Assembly: GCF_008014675.1 (NCBI RefSeq)
Contig: NZ_VOXD01000001.1
Coordinates: 186,001-250,000, forward strand
Direction of reading: 5' to 3'
DNA: 64,000 nucleotides
DNA from: Neolewinella aurantiaca
Lineage (GTDB): Bacteria; Bacteroidota; Bacteroidia; Chitinophagales; Saprospiraceae
The position numbers and the translations under genes are program-made. The notes below the pieces were generated by a model that was not told the DNA's origin, made no database searches, and was given only the letters and a program-made list of their open reading frames with translations. Positions 16,898 through 25,421 of the stretch are shown one piece after another; position 1 is the stretch's first letter; every line of letters begins with the position of its first letter.

Positions 16898-17518
16898 TTA
16901 ATCCCTCTTCCATTTCCGGACTTCCCGCCAGGCGTAGGTCTCGTCTTCCCACCGGATCAGTTCGGTTTGTTTAGGCCCCTTGTAGTTCAGGAACCAGGAT
17001 TCGATGATGGAGCGCGCCGCGTCGTGCTCAAGGGCAAGCTCCATGAAATTCTCCGGTTTGAATACCCGGAGGGTGGAATCGGTTGGCACGGCAATTATCT
17101 TGGTGTCTATCTCTCCGCGGTCGCGGAGGAGCAAAGCTGCGATCGGTTTAACGGTAAGCCGGGTGCCGCTGGGAACGGATTCACAGACCACGAGTACGTC
17201 CAGCGGGTCACCGTCGCCGCCCCGGTCTTTGTCCATCAATGTGTTAGGCACAAAACCATAATTTCCGGGGTAGGGCAGGAAGTTTATTACCCGGGTTGCA
17301 CCTCCCAACAGGGTGTCATTACTGAAGCCGGTCTCGGTTTTGTATTCGATTTTGTGGTTGGTTCCTGCCGGAATTTCGACGATTACGTTCAGGGCGTCAC
17401 CGTCCATGCTCGAAACGGCGTAGGGCTCGCGGGGCATATCGTAGGAAGACTCATTACTGCCATTGCAGGCAGTGAACAGAAGCAGGACGGCGAAGAGCGG
17501 ATAGGTGAAGTATTGCAT
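16898..17518 (-). CDS. ppa: Inorganic pyrophosphatase, lipoprotein form
   Basis: Family I soluble-type inorganic pyrophosphatase (PPi to two Pi) of 206 aa carrying an export signal: MQYFTYPLFAVLLLFTACNGS is a lipobox-bearing signal peptide. The catalytic signature D-x-D-P-x-D is seen as DGDPLDVLVV, with EIPAGTNHKIEYK upstream (active-site Glu and Lys), YPGNYGFVPNT and the late Lys/Tyr segment NYKGPK. Ordinary family I enzymes are cytoplasmic; a lipoprotein version implies PPi hydrolysis in the periplasm or at the outer membrane. The start at 17518 lies 5 nt after an exact TATCTTTG box, so the upstream extension to 17617 is not used. Confidence 0.9.
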   Translation of the reverse strand: MQYFTYPLFAVLLLFTACNGSNESSYDMPREPYAVSSMDGDALNVIVEIPAGTNHKIEYKTETGFSNDTLLGGATRVINFLPYPGNYGFVPNTLMDKDRGGDGDPLDVLVVCESVPSGTRLTVKPIAALLLRDRGEIDTKIIAVPTDSTLRVFKPENFMELALEHDAARSIIESWFLNYKGPKQTELIRWEDETYAWREVRKWKRD

Positions 17519-17523
17519 AGGGC

Positions 17524-17531
17524 CAAAGATA
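17524..17531 (-). promoter_or_regulatory. -7 box of ppa, TATCTTTG
   Basis: Exact TAnnTTTG box ending 5 nt before the ATG; the clearest case of a promoter that implies a leaderless transcript in this window. Confidence 0.6.
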
Positions 17532-17633
17532 AAGGTTTGGGGGGTGACGTCGGTGCTGATTGAAAATGACTGATTTAACGCGGAAGTCCGGCTTAGGCAT
17601 ATGTCTGCTGTCGGCACACCCGTCCTTTTTTCA

Positions 17634-17651
17634 GGCGCGGGCGCAGGTGCC
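17634..17651 (+). repeat. 18-bp dispersed repeat, copy 5
   Basis: GGCGCGGGCGCAGGTGCC, one mismatch at the last base; between ppa and the flavoprotein gene, antisense to both. Flank GTGGAGGTTACAA resembles the extended repeat. Confidence 0.8.
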
Positions 17652-17732
17652 GTGGAGGTTACAATGCGCGGGTGGGGCTGTGAGAATTTTGCTTCGCTGT
17701 GCCTTCGGTGTCTGTTGATTATCCGAAGTGGT

Positions 17733-18686
17733 TCACAGGAGAGCCTGGCTCCGGGTACTGATTGTCCGGGCGAGTTCTATGGCGCATCCCCAACCCACCG
17801 TAAAGCCGGCGCCGCCGTGACCGTAGTTGTGAAAAACGTTATGATAATCGGGGTCGAAGGCAAAGCGGATCGCACTCCTTTTGGGGCGCAGCCCCACCAG
17901 GGTTTCAAGTATTTGGGGTGTGTTGCCGTTTGGGGAATGCGAATTCAACCTTTTCAGAATCAGGTCGGTGTCAGATTGTTCTACGCTCTCGTTCCAGTCG
18001 TTCTCGTAATCTGTTCCCCCAACGATGCAGTCTTCCTGCCGGTTGATGACGTAACTCAGCGCTCCCTTGCGGGTAGCATCCGCAAACGAAGGGAGGTCCA
18101 TTTTTTTGCAACGCAAAATTTGTCCACGCATCGGCTGCATCTCTGTGTCGTTGCACAGCTCGATGGACCCCAGTCCGGTGCAGTTTATCACGAGTTCATC
18201 CAGGGCTGACAGTTGCTGGAGGGAGTTAACGTGTTCGACCTCTAAAATGCCGCCGTTGGCCACAAAACGGGCGAAGAGATGTGGCAAATACAGATGGGGC
18301 TCGGCGAGCGGAACTTCAGCAACGAGGGCTGCGCTGATGCCCGGTGGCAATTCATCTTGTCTGGCTTCCCTGACCTTTCCATCGGGTAGTTGCTTCGTCC
18401 AGCTCGTATCGCTCGTCGGCGAATAGGCCGTAATGAAAGGTATGAACGCAACACCGTTACCGGGCCGGATTTCGCGTTGGTAGTGGTAGTAAGCCGCCGT
18501 AGCCCACACCGTTGCTTTCTCCACCGGAGAAACGGCAAACGGAAACCAGATGGCGCCTACCTTATTAGACAGGGTGTTCTTGTGTCTGTTCTTCGCTACT
18601 ATTCTGACGTCAAAGCCGGCGTTCTGCAACTCCAGGGCTGAGGTAAGCCCGATGATGCCGGAACCTACCACGGTAATACGATTCAT
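17733..18686 (-). CDS. D-amino-acid oxidase-like FAD oxidoreductase
   Basis: FAD-dependent oxidoreductase of 317 aa in the DAO family; likely oxidises a D-amino acid or similar amine to the imino acid. Seen: N-terminal FAD motif ITVVGSGIIGLTSALEL, the second FAD-contacting segment NKVGAIWFPF, a substrate-domain middle, LVINCTGLGS (conserved in D-amino-acid oxidases), GQILRCK, the arginine-bearing LVGLRPKRSAIR that would bind the substrate carboxylate, and the C-terminal FAD loop HNYGHGGAGFTVGWGCA. Length and order match eukaryote-type D-amino-acid/D-aspartate oxidases. No signal peptide. Confidence 0.88.
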   Translation of the reverse strand: MNRITVVGSGIIGLTSALELQNAGFDVRIVAKNRHKNTLSNKVGAIWFPFAVSPVEKATVWATAAYYHYQREIRPGNGVAFIPFITAYSPTSDTSWTKQLPDGKVREARQDELPPGISAALVAEVPLAEPHLYLPHLFARFVANGGILEVEHVNSLQQLSALDELVINCTGLGSIELCNDTEMQPMRGQILRCKKMDLPSFADATRKGALSYVINRQEDCIVGGTDYENDWNESVEQSDTDLILKRLNSHSPNGNTPQILETLVGLRPKRSAIRFAFDPDYHNVFHNYGHGGAGFTVGWGCAIELARTISTRSQALL

Positions 18687-18750
18687 GATGTATGATTTTA
18701 GGCCAAAGGGCGCGGGAGATGGTTCGAAAACGCTCTTTTATCTCAGGTAA

Positions 18751-20559
18751 CTACTGCTTTTCGGCGGAAAAGGTGCCGTTCGGTTGGATCAGGATTAACT
18801 TAACCGGAGAACTGGTCGTATCGAATTTTGCCTTGTAACCGGGTAGGCCTTTTATCACAAATTCATTTTTACTAACGGGAGATAGCGTGTACTCCGGTTG
18901 GCCGGGAACCAGAAGGGTCAGCCCACCGTCCGCCAGCGATACCTTCAGGGCGGCGCCTGCCAGAGCGTACGAGCCGGCGTAAGACGCGAGCACATCAGAA
19001 GAGACTTCGGTTACGGTAGGAGTTCTTGTAAAAGAGATAGGATCGAGCGTGGGCTCAAGTTTTATTTTTGCGCCCGTGATGTCTCCCTGATCGTTGGCCT
19101 GAAAGTTAAGGTTGAGCCCTCCGTCTTCTTCGTCGGCTACAATTCCGTTGGTGACTGGTACAGTTTCAAACACATCGTAGTGGAGGTGCTTCAGGTAAAT
19201 TTTTTCCCGGGGCAACTGGCCCCAGAGCGAATCGTTTTTCAGCGTAATGCTGAACGCTCCGTAACCGGGATGATGGTACACTCCGGTGTATTCATTGAGG
19301 GTGTGCGACGGAGAGGTATTGGCAACCCGCGAGGACAGTTTGTTCGCTTTTGCCGTCTTTTGCTGTTCCATCAGTTTGTCCAGCATTTCGTTGTAATAAG
19401 CTACTCTGTCGGTTGCTTTCAGGCCCAGAAACTCATCGGCGATGATGTCTCTGGCGAGGGCCGGCAGGGCCGAGCCGTTCTGGTTGGCCAGCACAACTAT
19501 CCCGAGGTCGTTAGCAGGGAAGATAGATACGTTGGCGGAAAATCCGTCGATGTTTCCGCCGTGCTCCATCCGGTACTGGCCCTTATAAGACGATACGAAC
19601 CAGGCGTAGCCGTAGCTGTTGAGGTGCTGATCGGGGAAGTTGGCATCGGGCATTCCGGTACCCACCAGCATCAGCGGGTTAACGGCCCGGAGCAGGTAGC
19701 TTTTGGGTAAAACCTGGGTATCGTCCAATTTGCCTTCGTTCAGCCAGATGCGTAACCAGTTAGCCATTTCGCCAACACTACTGTTAATGCTCCCTGCCGG
19801 ACTGATGGCTGCAATGTTGTAGTAGGGCATGAGTTCGTTCGTCGTAAAGTCCTTCAGGCTATAGCCCTTTGCGGCGTTTTTCTGTTGCTTCAGGCCTTCA
19901 ATATTCAGGCTGGAGGTCACCATTTTGAGGGGAGCGAAAAACCGTTCTTCGATGTTTTCTTCCCAGCTTTTGCCTGTAAGCTTTTCGGTAATCATTCCCT
20001 GAGCGAGGTACATGAAATTGTTGTAGTGCCATTGCTCCCTCAGGCCGGTGAACGGCTCTTGGTATTTTACCCGTGCCAGGAGGCTGTCTCTGTTTTCGGT
20101 CGGGAATAAGTACCACGAATAATCGTGTCTCGGCAGGCCGGTCCGGTGGCTTACCATGTCCAGAATGGTAACATTGGCGTTCAGGTCATCATTATAGAAT
20201 TCCAGTTCGGGCAGGTATTTGCGGGGGCTGTCGGAGAACTTCAGGCCCTTTTCTTCTACCATCAGGCCCAGGAGGGCGACGGTAAACGCCTTGGAAGTGG
20301 AGCCAATCGGGTAAACGGTATTTACGTCGGCTTTCAGTTGTTGGGCGAGGTCCCGGTAGCCGAAGCCTTTGGCGTAAATCACTTTGTCGCCGCGCACAAC
20401 GGCGACTGAGTAGCCGACGGTTTTGGTCGCTTCCCTGATGGCTTCCAGTTTTTCGTCGAGCAACTCCGCTTTCCATTCCGGCTGTCCTGAACCGGAAAGT
20501 GGCAAGCAAAACAGGATGAATACAGCTATATTTCTGAGATAGATAAACCGTACTTTCAT
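18751..20559 (-). CDS. Serine hydrolase, class C beta-lactamase family
   Basis: Exported serine hydrolase of 602 aa in the beta-lactamase/penicillin-binding-protein-like family. It has a signal peptide (IAVFILFCLPLSGSGQ), the S-x-x-K nucleophile motif in PIGSTSKAFTVALL near residue 83, a Y-x-N-type motif in WHYNNFMYLAQGM, and the third motif as HGGNIDGFSANVSIFP. The C-terminal 200 residues form one or two beta-rich domains as in DUF3471-type family members (YTGVYHHPGYGAFSITL and LASYAGSYALAGAALKV). Such proteins are usually peptidases or esterases rather than resistance lactamases. A TTG-N17-TATCTCCA sequence, a weak promoter match, lies 22 nt before the ATG. Confidence 0.9.
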   Translation of the reverse strand: MKVRFIYLRNIAVFILFCLPLSGSGQPEWKAELLDEKLEAIREATKTVGYSVAVVRGDKVIYAKGFGYRDLAQQLKADVNTVYPIGSTSKAFTVALLGLMVEEKGLKFSDSPRKYLPELEFYNDDLNANVTILDMVSHRTGLPRHDYSWYLFPTENRDSLLARVKYQEPFTGLREQWHYNNFMYLAQGMITEKLTGKSWEENIEERFFAPLKMVTSSLNIEGLKQQKNAAKGYSLKDFTTNELMPYYNIAAISPAGSINSSVGEMANWLRIWLNEGKLDDTQVLPKSYLLRAVNPLMLVGTGMPDANFPDQHLNSYGYAWFVSSYKGQYRMEHGGNIDGFSANVSIFPANDLGIVVLANQNGSALPALARDIIADEFLGLKATDRVAYYNEMLDKLMEQQKTAKANKLSSRVANTSPSHTLNEYTGVYHHPGYGAFSITLKNDSLWGQLPREKIYLKHLHYDVFETVPVTNGIVADEEDGGLNLNFQANDQGDITGAKIKLEPTLDPISFTRTPTVTEVSSDVLASYAGSYALAGAALKVSLADGGLTLLVPGQPEYTLSPVSKNEFVIKGLPGYKAKFDTTSSPVKLILIQPNGTFSAEKQ

Positions 20560-20625
20560 GGGGAGGTGGATTTGAGATTTATGGAGATAAGGAAAGGGAA
20601 CTGCGACAAGATTTACGGAATAGAT

Positions 20626-20714
20626 GGGCGCAAATCAGATTGTCGCGATTGCTCCTCCCCAGCGTCGCGATGTGGGGAGGCTGGGGAGAGGGGGCGACAA
20701 TCTGGTTAGCACCC
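20626..20714 (-). repeat. Palindromic element, copy B
   Basis: Inverted relative to copy A at 5330. Read on the - strand it runs from GGGTGCTAACCAGATTGTCGC through CCTCCCC, a loop ACATCGCGACGCT, and GGGGAGG to ATTTGCGCCC. Nearly every block of copy A is matched, with most differences in the loop and one arm. Confidence 0.8.
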
Positions 20715-20918
20715 GAAAAGATGGTCTGGTCACCGGCTGTTTCTTTGGCGGTACGTTTTAGTTCGTGAGCTGAAAAATCAACCCGCCGAAAAATCGTTTT
20801 GGCAGATCAGAGCAAATATTGTCGCTGACAATATAGGCTTTGTCGGGAGGGAGAGGAAGTTACACTGCCCGAAACTTTTCCGGGAAAGAATATTCTTCCA
20901 GGTTGTCCGTAAGCAGGC

Positions 20919-20949
20919 TTGCAAAGTTCAGTTTAAGGAGTACCTTTTG
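20919..20949 (+). promoter_or_regulatory. tRNA-type promoter copy
   Basis: TTG, 19-nt spacer, TACCTTTTG. About 31 of 34 bases match the promoter of tRNA-Leu at 38930-38963, with identical spacing. No tRNA follows; the 18-bp repeat begins at its 3' edge. Confidence 0.6.
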
Positions 20950-20965
20950 CGCGGCCGCAGGTACA
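20948..20965 (+). repeat. 18-bp dispersed repeat, copy 6
   Basis: TGCGCGGCCGCAGGTACA, two mismatches. It faces copy 7 and fuses to the promoter-like box. Confidence 0.75.
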
Positions 20966-21048
20966 GTGTTAAGTTTTTCGGAGGAGCAACTAAAAGCTGG
21001 AGTTCCTGAGGAAGGGTTACTAACTTCACCCTGCACCTGCGGCCGCGC
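20949..21048 (+). ncRNA. Candidate long-hairpin RNA
   Basis: If transcribed from the tRNA-type promoter, bases 20949-20975 would pair with 21022-21048 (24 of 27 positions complementary, the first 14 perfect) around a loop of about 46 nt. This is a structure prediction by eye; transcription is not shown by sequence. It could instead be a leader of the sensor gene at 21100. Confidence 0.3.
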
Positions 21049-21049
21049 C
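21032..21049 (-). repeat. 18-bp dispersed repeat, copy 7
   Basis: GGCGCGGCCGCAGGTGCA on the - strand, exact at the fixed positions, 50 nt before the hybrid sensor start. Confidence 0.88.
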
Positions 21050-21085
21050 CTAATCCGTTTCTGTGCGATAAAATTCAGAAATAGT

Positions 21086-21093
21086 TACTTTTA
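21086..21093 (+). promoter_or_regulatory. -7-like box of sensor gene
   Basis: TACTTTTA, 7 of 8 to the pattern, ending 6 nt before GTG 21100. Confidence 0.35.
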
Positions 21094-21099
21094 TTGAAA

Positions 21100-24000
21100 G
21101 TGAAGAGAGAGAAATTTTTGTGGGTCAAAATTATGCTGAGCCTGTCGTTGTGCTTTGTCGTCAACATCGAGCTTGCAGCAATCGGACCTGAAGAAGCGGT
21201 TTTTCGCCGCTTCAGCCAGTCGAACGGACTGTCGCAAAATTCTGTCTTTTCGATAGCGCAGGACAACCAGGGCTTCTTATGGTTTGCGACCCGTGATGGC
21301 CTCAACCGCTACGATGGGTATAACTTTACCCTTTATCATCACAAACACGGCGAGGAAAACACATTGGTAGGTAACGATGTGCGTGCACTGTATTTTGACG
21401 CAGGCAGAAAGGCAATGTGGATCGGTACGCTGGAAGGGCTAAGCCGACTGGATCTGGTTACCAACCGGTTCACGAACTATAAATACGGAGTAAGTGGATT
21501 GAGCTCCAATTACATCCTGACCATCTATGAAGACCGTAGCGGAAGACTTCTGGTAGGAACGAGAGCCGGGCTTGATCTGTATGATCCGGAAACGGACAGT
21601 TTCCGGCAGGTAGCGCCTGCGCCGGGAGTAAAAGCTCCCGCGGTGCATAGTATAACCGAAGATAAACAGGGGCGGATTTGGCTGGGTACCGCCACGGGGC
21701 TGGCTGCGCTGAAGGAATCCATGGCGGGCGTACCGCACATAGTAAAGGGCGGAACAGTAGCTCTCACATATCCCGAGGCCCCGGCTGAAGAAGAAATACA
21801 GGTAGTATTCTTTGATCGCTCGGAGAAATTCTGGGCAGGAACGGAGAAAAGCGGATTGTTCTGTTGGCCCGACAGCGGCGCATCCCCGGTAGTGTACCGG
21901 CACAACCGAAACAAGAAGACCTCACTGAGTAACGATAACGTACGAACAATTGCCCAGGACGCAAAGGGGAACATCTGGATCGGTACCTTCCTGGGCTTGA
22001 ACAGACTGGTGGCCGGCGAGACCGCTTTTCAACGTTTTCTACACGACGACCGCAACCAGGCGAGCCTCAGCCATAATTCCATTCGCAAAATATTCATCGA
22101 TAAGCAGGGTGGGCTTTGGGCCGGGACGTATCACGGCGGAGTGAGCTATTATCACCCCAATCTTGCTAATTTCCGGCAGTACCGTCAGGACGGAAGTCCG
22201 GCATCTCTTAGTAACAATATCGTCAGTGACATAGTAGGCACAGGAGGCAACAAGTTCTGGATAGGTACGGAAGGTGGTGGGCTCAACTATTTCGATTACG
22301 AAGCGAACACCTTCAAAGCTTTCCTGCATCAGGAAAACAATCGTAACTCACTCAGCGGCAATAACGTGAAATCATTGCTTTGGGACGGAGAAGGCCTGTG
22401 GGTGGGTACATTCGATGCCGGCCTGAACTACTTCAAACCGGATGTAAACGAATGGCAGCAATACCAGTATAAAGAGGGAAAGGAAAACGGGCTGAGCAGC
22501 AACAACGTGTACGATCTGTTACTGGAAGAGAACCGACTCTGGATAATGACTTTCGGGGCGGGCCTGGATATGCTTAACCTGGAAACCGGAGAGTTCGAAA
22601 ACTTCAGCACTATACGATTAGATTCCACCTCGCTCAGTTCTAACCAGGGGCGGGTGTTACTACGCGATAGTAAAGGCCGGTTTTGGGCAGGTACCGAGAA
22701 CGGGCTTAATCTGCGTGTGGATGGTGGCGGAAGTACACCTCACTTTCAGCGCCTCCTGCAGGGACGAAGGGTGTACTCACTTACTGAGGCCGCAGACGGA
22801 AAGATATGGGCCGGTACCCTGAACGATGGGCTATTTGTCCTTGATCCGGATGATTTCAGTTGGCTCCAGTTCACGGAGGTCAATGGTTTGCCGGGGCATA
22901 GCATATTCGGTATCCTTCAGGACAACCAGGGGATGCTGTGGCTGAGCACAAATAACGGAATTGTCAGTTTCGATCCCGAAAGCATGCACGCTACGGCTTT
23001 CTCGATAGCAGCGGGCCTGCAAAATCTGGAATACAACTTCAATGGGTATTATAAAGCCGGATCCGGAGATTTGTTTTTTGGTGGTTTGCAGGGGCTAACG
23101 GTCTTTTCTCCTGAAAATTTCCGGCCCGATTCCACGCCACCAACGATAGTGTTTACTGATTTGAAGCGCGCAAACCGAAAAGTCCCTATTTCCGAGGATG
23201 GTCTTTTGCAACAAGCCCTGAATTATACCGATGAGTTGGTTTTTGACTACAACTCCGCCAATTTCTCGATCGGTTTTGCCCTGATCGATTACCTGGATCC
23301 CGCCAACAGCCAGTACGCCTATCGTCTGGAAGGGCTGGAGCCGGACTGGACTTTCAGCAGGGGAGAGTCTGAGGCAACGTACACGATACAGCGGTCCGGG
23401 GATTATGTTTTTCGTTTAAAGGGAGCAAACGGCAAGGGTGTCTGGAACAACACGGAAAGAACGATCAGTATTAAGGTGTTGCCACCGCCGTGGCGCTCAG
23501 GGTGGGCTTACCTGGCGTACAGCATTCTGGTCATAGGGCTGGTATACGGGTTGTTCCGTTTCGTCAGGCTTCGTCACCGGCTCGATCTGGAGCGAATCGC
23601 TAAAGAACAGCAGAAAGCAGCGCATGAATCGCGACTCCGTTTTTTCACTAACATCACCCATGAATTCCGCACACCGCTTACGTTGATTTTGGGACCACTT
23701 CAGGACTTGTTGCAGAAACACCGGGAGAGTTCCGACTACGAGAGGATGGTTGGCATCGAGCGAAACACCAAACGTCTGCTTAATCTGGTCAATCAGATTC
23801 TGATTTTCCGTAAAATGGAGGCAGACCATGCGCCGCTCAATACCGCGCGGGAGGATGTTATCGCTATGCTGAAGGATATCTTTCTGTCTTTCAAAGAAAC
23901 CGCGAGGATAAAGAACATCGATTTTTTGTGGGAAGTAGAGACAGACTCGCTTTACTTTGAATTTGACCGGGATAAGCTGGATAAGGTTTTCTTCAACCTG

Positions 24001-25194
24001 TTGTCCAATGCTTTCACCTTTACCCCGAAGGGAGGCAGGGTTGCGCTGTGCGCATCTTTGGTGAATGCCCGGTTCGAGGTCTCCGTGCGCAACACAGGCC
24101 GGGGGATTTCTCCCGAGAACATACCGCACGTTTTTGAACGCTTTTACGAAGATCATTCTACCGCCGGGAACAATACCGGGGCCGGGTCGGGTATCGGACT
24201 GGCGCTTTCGCGCCAGTTGGTGGAACTTCACGATGGGAAAATAACGGTAGAGAGCGAGCCGGGCGTCGAGACTCGTTTTATTGTCCGGTTACCGCTTGGA
24301 CCAACGGCTCACATTGCGTTCGCTAATGTTCCGGATACGGAAATACAGTCTCCGGCGCTGGCAGTGCCGGATTCCGAGGACGGCAAAGTTGTTGTTAGTA
24401 AGTCTCCGGCTGGTAAACAGCGGGGTAGAGAGTCTTCAGAGCCTTTACTACTTATCGTTGAAGACAATCCGGAGGTGAGCGCCTACCTGGAAAACATCTT
24501 TAAACCCTATTACAGGTTGGTCTGTGCTCCCAACGGTCAGGAGGGGCTTCGGCAAACCCGTTCCCTGCAGCCTGACCTGGTCATCAGTGATGTGATGATG
24601 CCGGAGATGGACGGGGAAACGATGTGCCGGCACATAAAGGAGGACATTTCCACGAGCCACGTTCCGGTGATTCTGCTCACCGCAAGGTCCATCGAACCGT
24701 TCAAGATTGGCGGCCTCAGGGCGGGAGCCGATGATTACATCACAAAACCCTTCAACCCCGAGGAACTCCGATTGCGGGTGGAAAATACGCTGACGACCAG
24801 ACGGCGGTTTCGGGAAGGCTTCGGGAAGGTGATGTCTCTTGATCCGAGCCCCGTGCAGGTAACTACGCTTGACGAAGCTTTTCTCCAACAGGCTTTGGAG
24901 ATCGCGGAAGAGAACATCGGCAATTCAGACTTCAAGGTGGAAGAATTCGCCCGGCAACTGGCGGTGAGCAGAGCCTTGCTCTTTACCAAGCTAAAAGCTC
25001 TTACCGGCAAAACGCCGAATAAGTTTCTCCGTGGACTTCGACTCAAGCGAGCGGCTCAGCTGCTTGTTGACAGCGACTTTCAGGTAAGCCGTATTGCCGC
25101 TCAGGTTGGCTTCAAAGACGTCAGGTACTTCAGTAAGTGCTTTCAACAGTACTTTGAGGCGACGCCTACGGAGTTCAGGATGAGGGGCAAGTAG
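21100..25194 (+). CDS. Hybrid two-component sensor/regulator (HTCS)
   Basis: A 1364-aa one-polypeptide signalling system that spans the inner membrane and probably controls the saccharolytic genes downstream. Order: signal/anchor (about 9-30), two seven-bladed propellers of Reg_prop repeats (about 35-690; recurrent IWIGT.GLNRL-type blades such as MWIGTLEGLSRL), a Y_Y_Y domain (about 700-795), a membrane helix (about 805-825), a histidine-kinase dimerisation domain with His854 (FFTNITHEFRTPL), an ATPase domain (NLLSNAFTFTPKGG), a receiver with Asp1164 (DLVISDVMMPEMDG) and a C-terminal AraC helix-turn-helix pair. Sugar oligomers sensed by the periplasmic propellers are the usual ligands. Start candidates are TTG 21094, GTG 21100 and ATG 21133; GTG follows a -7-like box by 6 nt. 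Confidence 0.95.
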   Translation: MKREKFLWVKIMLSLSLCFVVNIELAAIGPEEAVFRRFSQSNGLSQNSVFSIAQDNQGFLWFATRDGLNRYDGYNFTLYHHKHGEENTLVGNDVRALYFDAGRKAMWIGTLEGLSRLDLVTNRFTNYKYGVSGLSSNYILTIYEDRSGRLLVGTRAGLDLYDPETDSFRQVAPAPGVKAPAVHSITEDKQGRIWLGTATGLAALKESMAGVPHIVKGGTVALTYPEAPAEEEIQVVFFDRSEKFWAGTEKSGLFCWPDSGASPVVYRHNRNKKTSLSNDNVRTIAQDAKGNIWIGTFLGLNRLVAGETAFQRFLHDDRNQASLSHNSIRKIFIDKQGGLWAGTYHGGVSYYHPNLANFRQYRQDGSPASLSNNIVSDIVGTGGNKFWIGTEGGGLNYFDYEANTFKAFLHQENNRNSLSGNNVKSLLWDGEGLWVGTFDAGLNYFKPDVNEWQQYQYKEGKENGLSSNNVYDLLLEENRLWIMTFGAGLDMLNLETGEFENFSTIRLDSTSLSSNQGRVLLRDSKGRFWAGTENGLNLRVDGGGSTPHFQRLLQGRRVYSLTEAADGKIWAGTLNDGLFVLDPDDFSWLQFTEVNGLPGHSIFGILQDNQGMLWLSTNNGIVSFDPESMHATAFSIAAGLQNLEYNFNGYYKAGSGDLFFGGLQGLTVFSPENFRPDSTPPTIVFTDLKRANRKVPISEDGLLQQALNYTDELVFDYNSANFSIGFALIDYLDPANSQYAYRLEGLEPDWTFSRGESEATYTIQRSGDYVFRLKGANGKGVWNNTERTISIKVLPPPWRSGWAYLAYSILVIGLVYGLFRFVRLRHRLDLERIAKEQQKAAHESRLRFFTNITHEFRTPLTLILGPLQDLLQKHRESSDYERMVGIERNTKRLLNLVNQILIFRKMEADHAPLNTAREDVIAMLKDIFLSFKETARIKNIDFLWEVETDSLYFEFDRDKLDKVFFNLLSNAFTFTPKGGRVALCASLVNARFEVSVRNTGRGISPENIPHVFERFYEDHSTAGNNTGAGSGIGLALSRQLVELHDGKITVESEPGVETRFIVRLPLGPTAHIAFANVPDTEIQSPALAVPDSEDGKVVVSKSPAGKQRGRESSEPLLLIVEDNPEVSAYLENIFKPYYRLVCAPNGQEGLRQTRSLQPDLVISDVMMPEMDGETMCRHIKEDISTSHVPVILLTARSIEPFKIGGLRAGADDYITKPFNPEELRLRVENTLTTRRRFREGFGKVMSLDPSPVQVTTLDEAFLQQALEIAEENIGNSDFKVEEFARQLAVSRALLFTKLKALTGKTPNKFLRGLRLKRAAQLLVDSDFQVSRIAAQVGFKDVRYFSKCFQQYFEATPTEFRMRGK

Positions 25195-25421
25195 TGTTTT
25201 TTTGCGCGGTTTCAAAAAATGGGGAGGAATTTTCCTTCACAATCTCCGCGTATTTTGGCCTGGAACCCCAGTGTTTACTGACTATAGTTACGAAATAGAC
25301 TTTTGTCACGGTTCTTCTGGACTTTTCGTTACCGGGCTCCTCCTACATTTACCATCAAGCCGGACAACCCTCCTTAAAAGGGACGGCGCTTGTTTATTTC
25401 GATCATGCAAACTGTTATTTT

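Larger units (their letters stand above)
20560..21085. other. Long intergenic region with repeats
   Basis: It holds, left to right, the weak serine-hydrolase promoter, palindromic element copy B, a near copy of the tRNA-Leu promoter, and two facing copies of the 18-bp repeat, each listed separately. I see no protein-coding gene. Confidence 0.7.

Noticed and set aside
18751-20559. An antibiotic-resistance beta-lactamase
   Set aside because: The length, the HGG third motif and the extra C-terminal domains fit a peptidase/esterase-type serine hydrolase.
20948-21031. A decayed tRNA gene behind the tRNA-type promoter
   Set aside because: No acceptor, anticodon or T-arm sequence can be found; only the promoter is tRNA-like.
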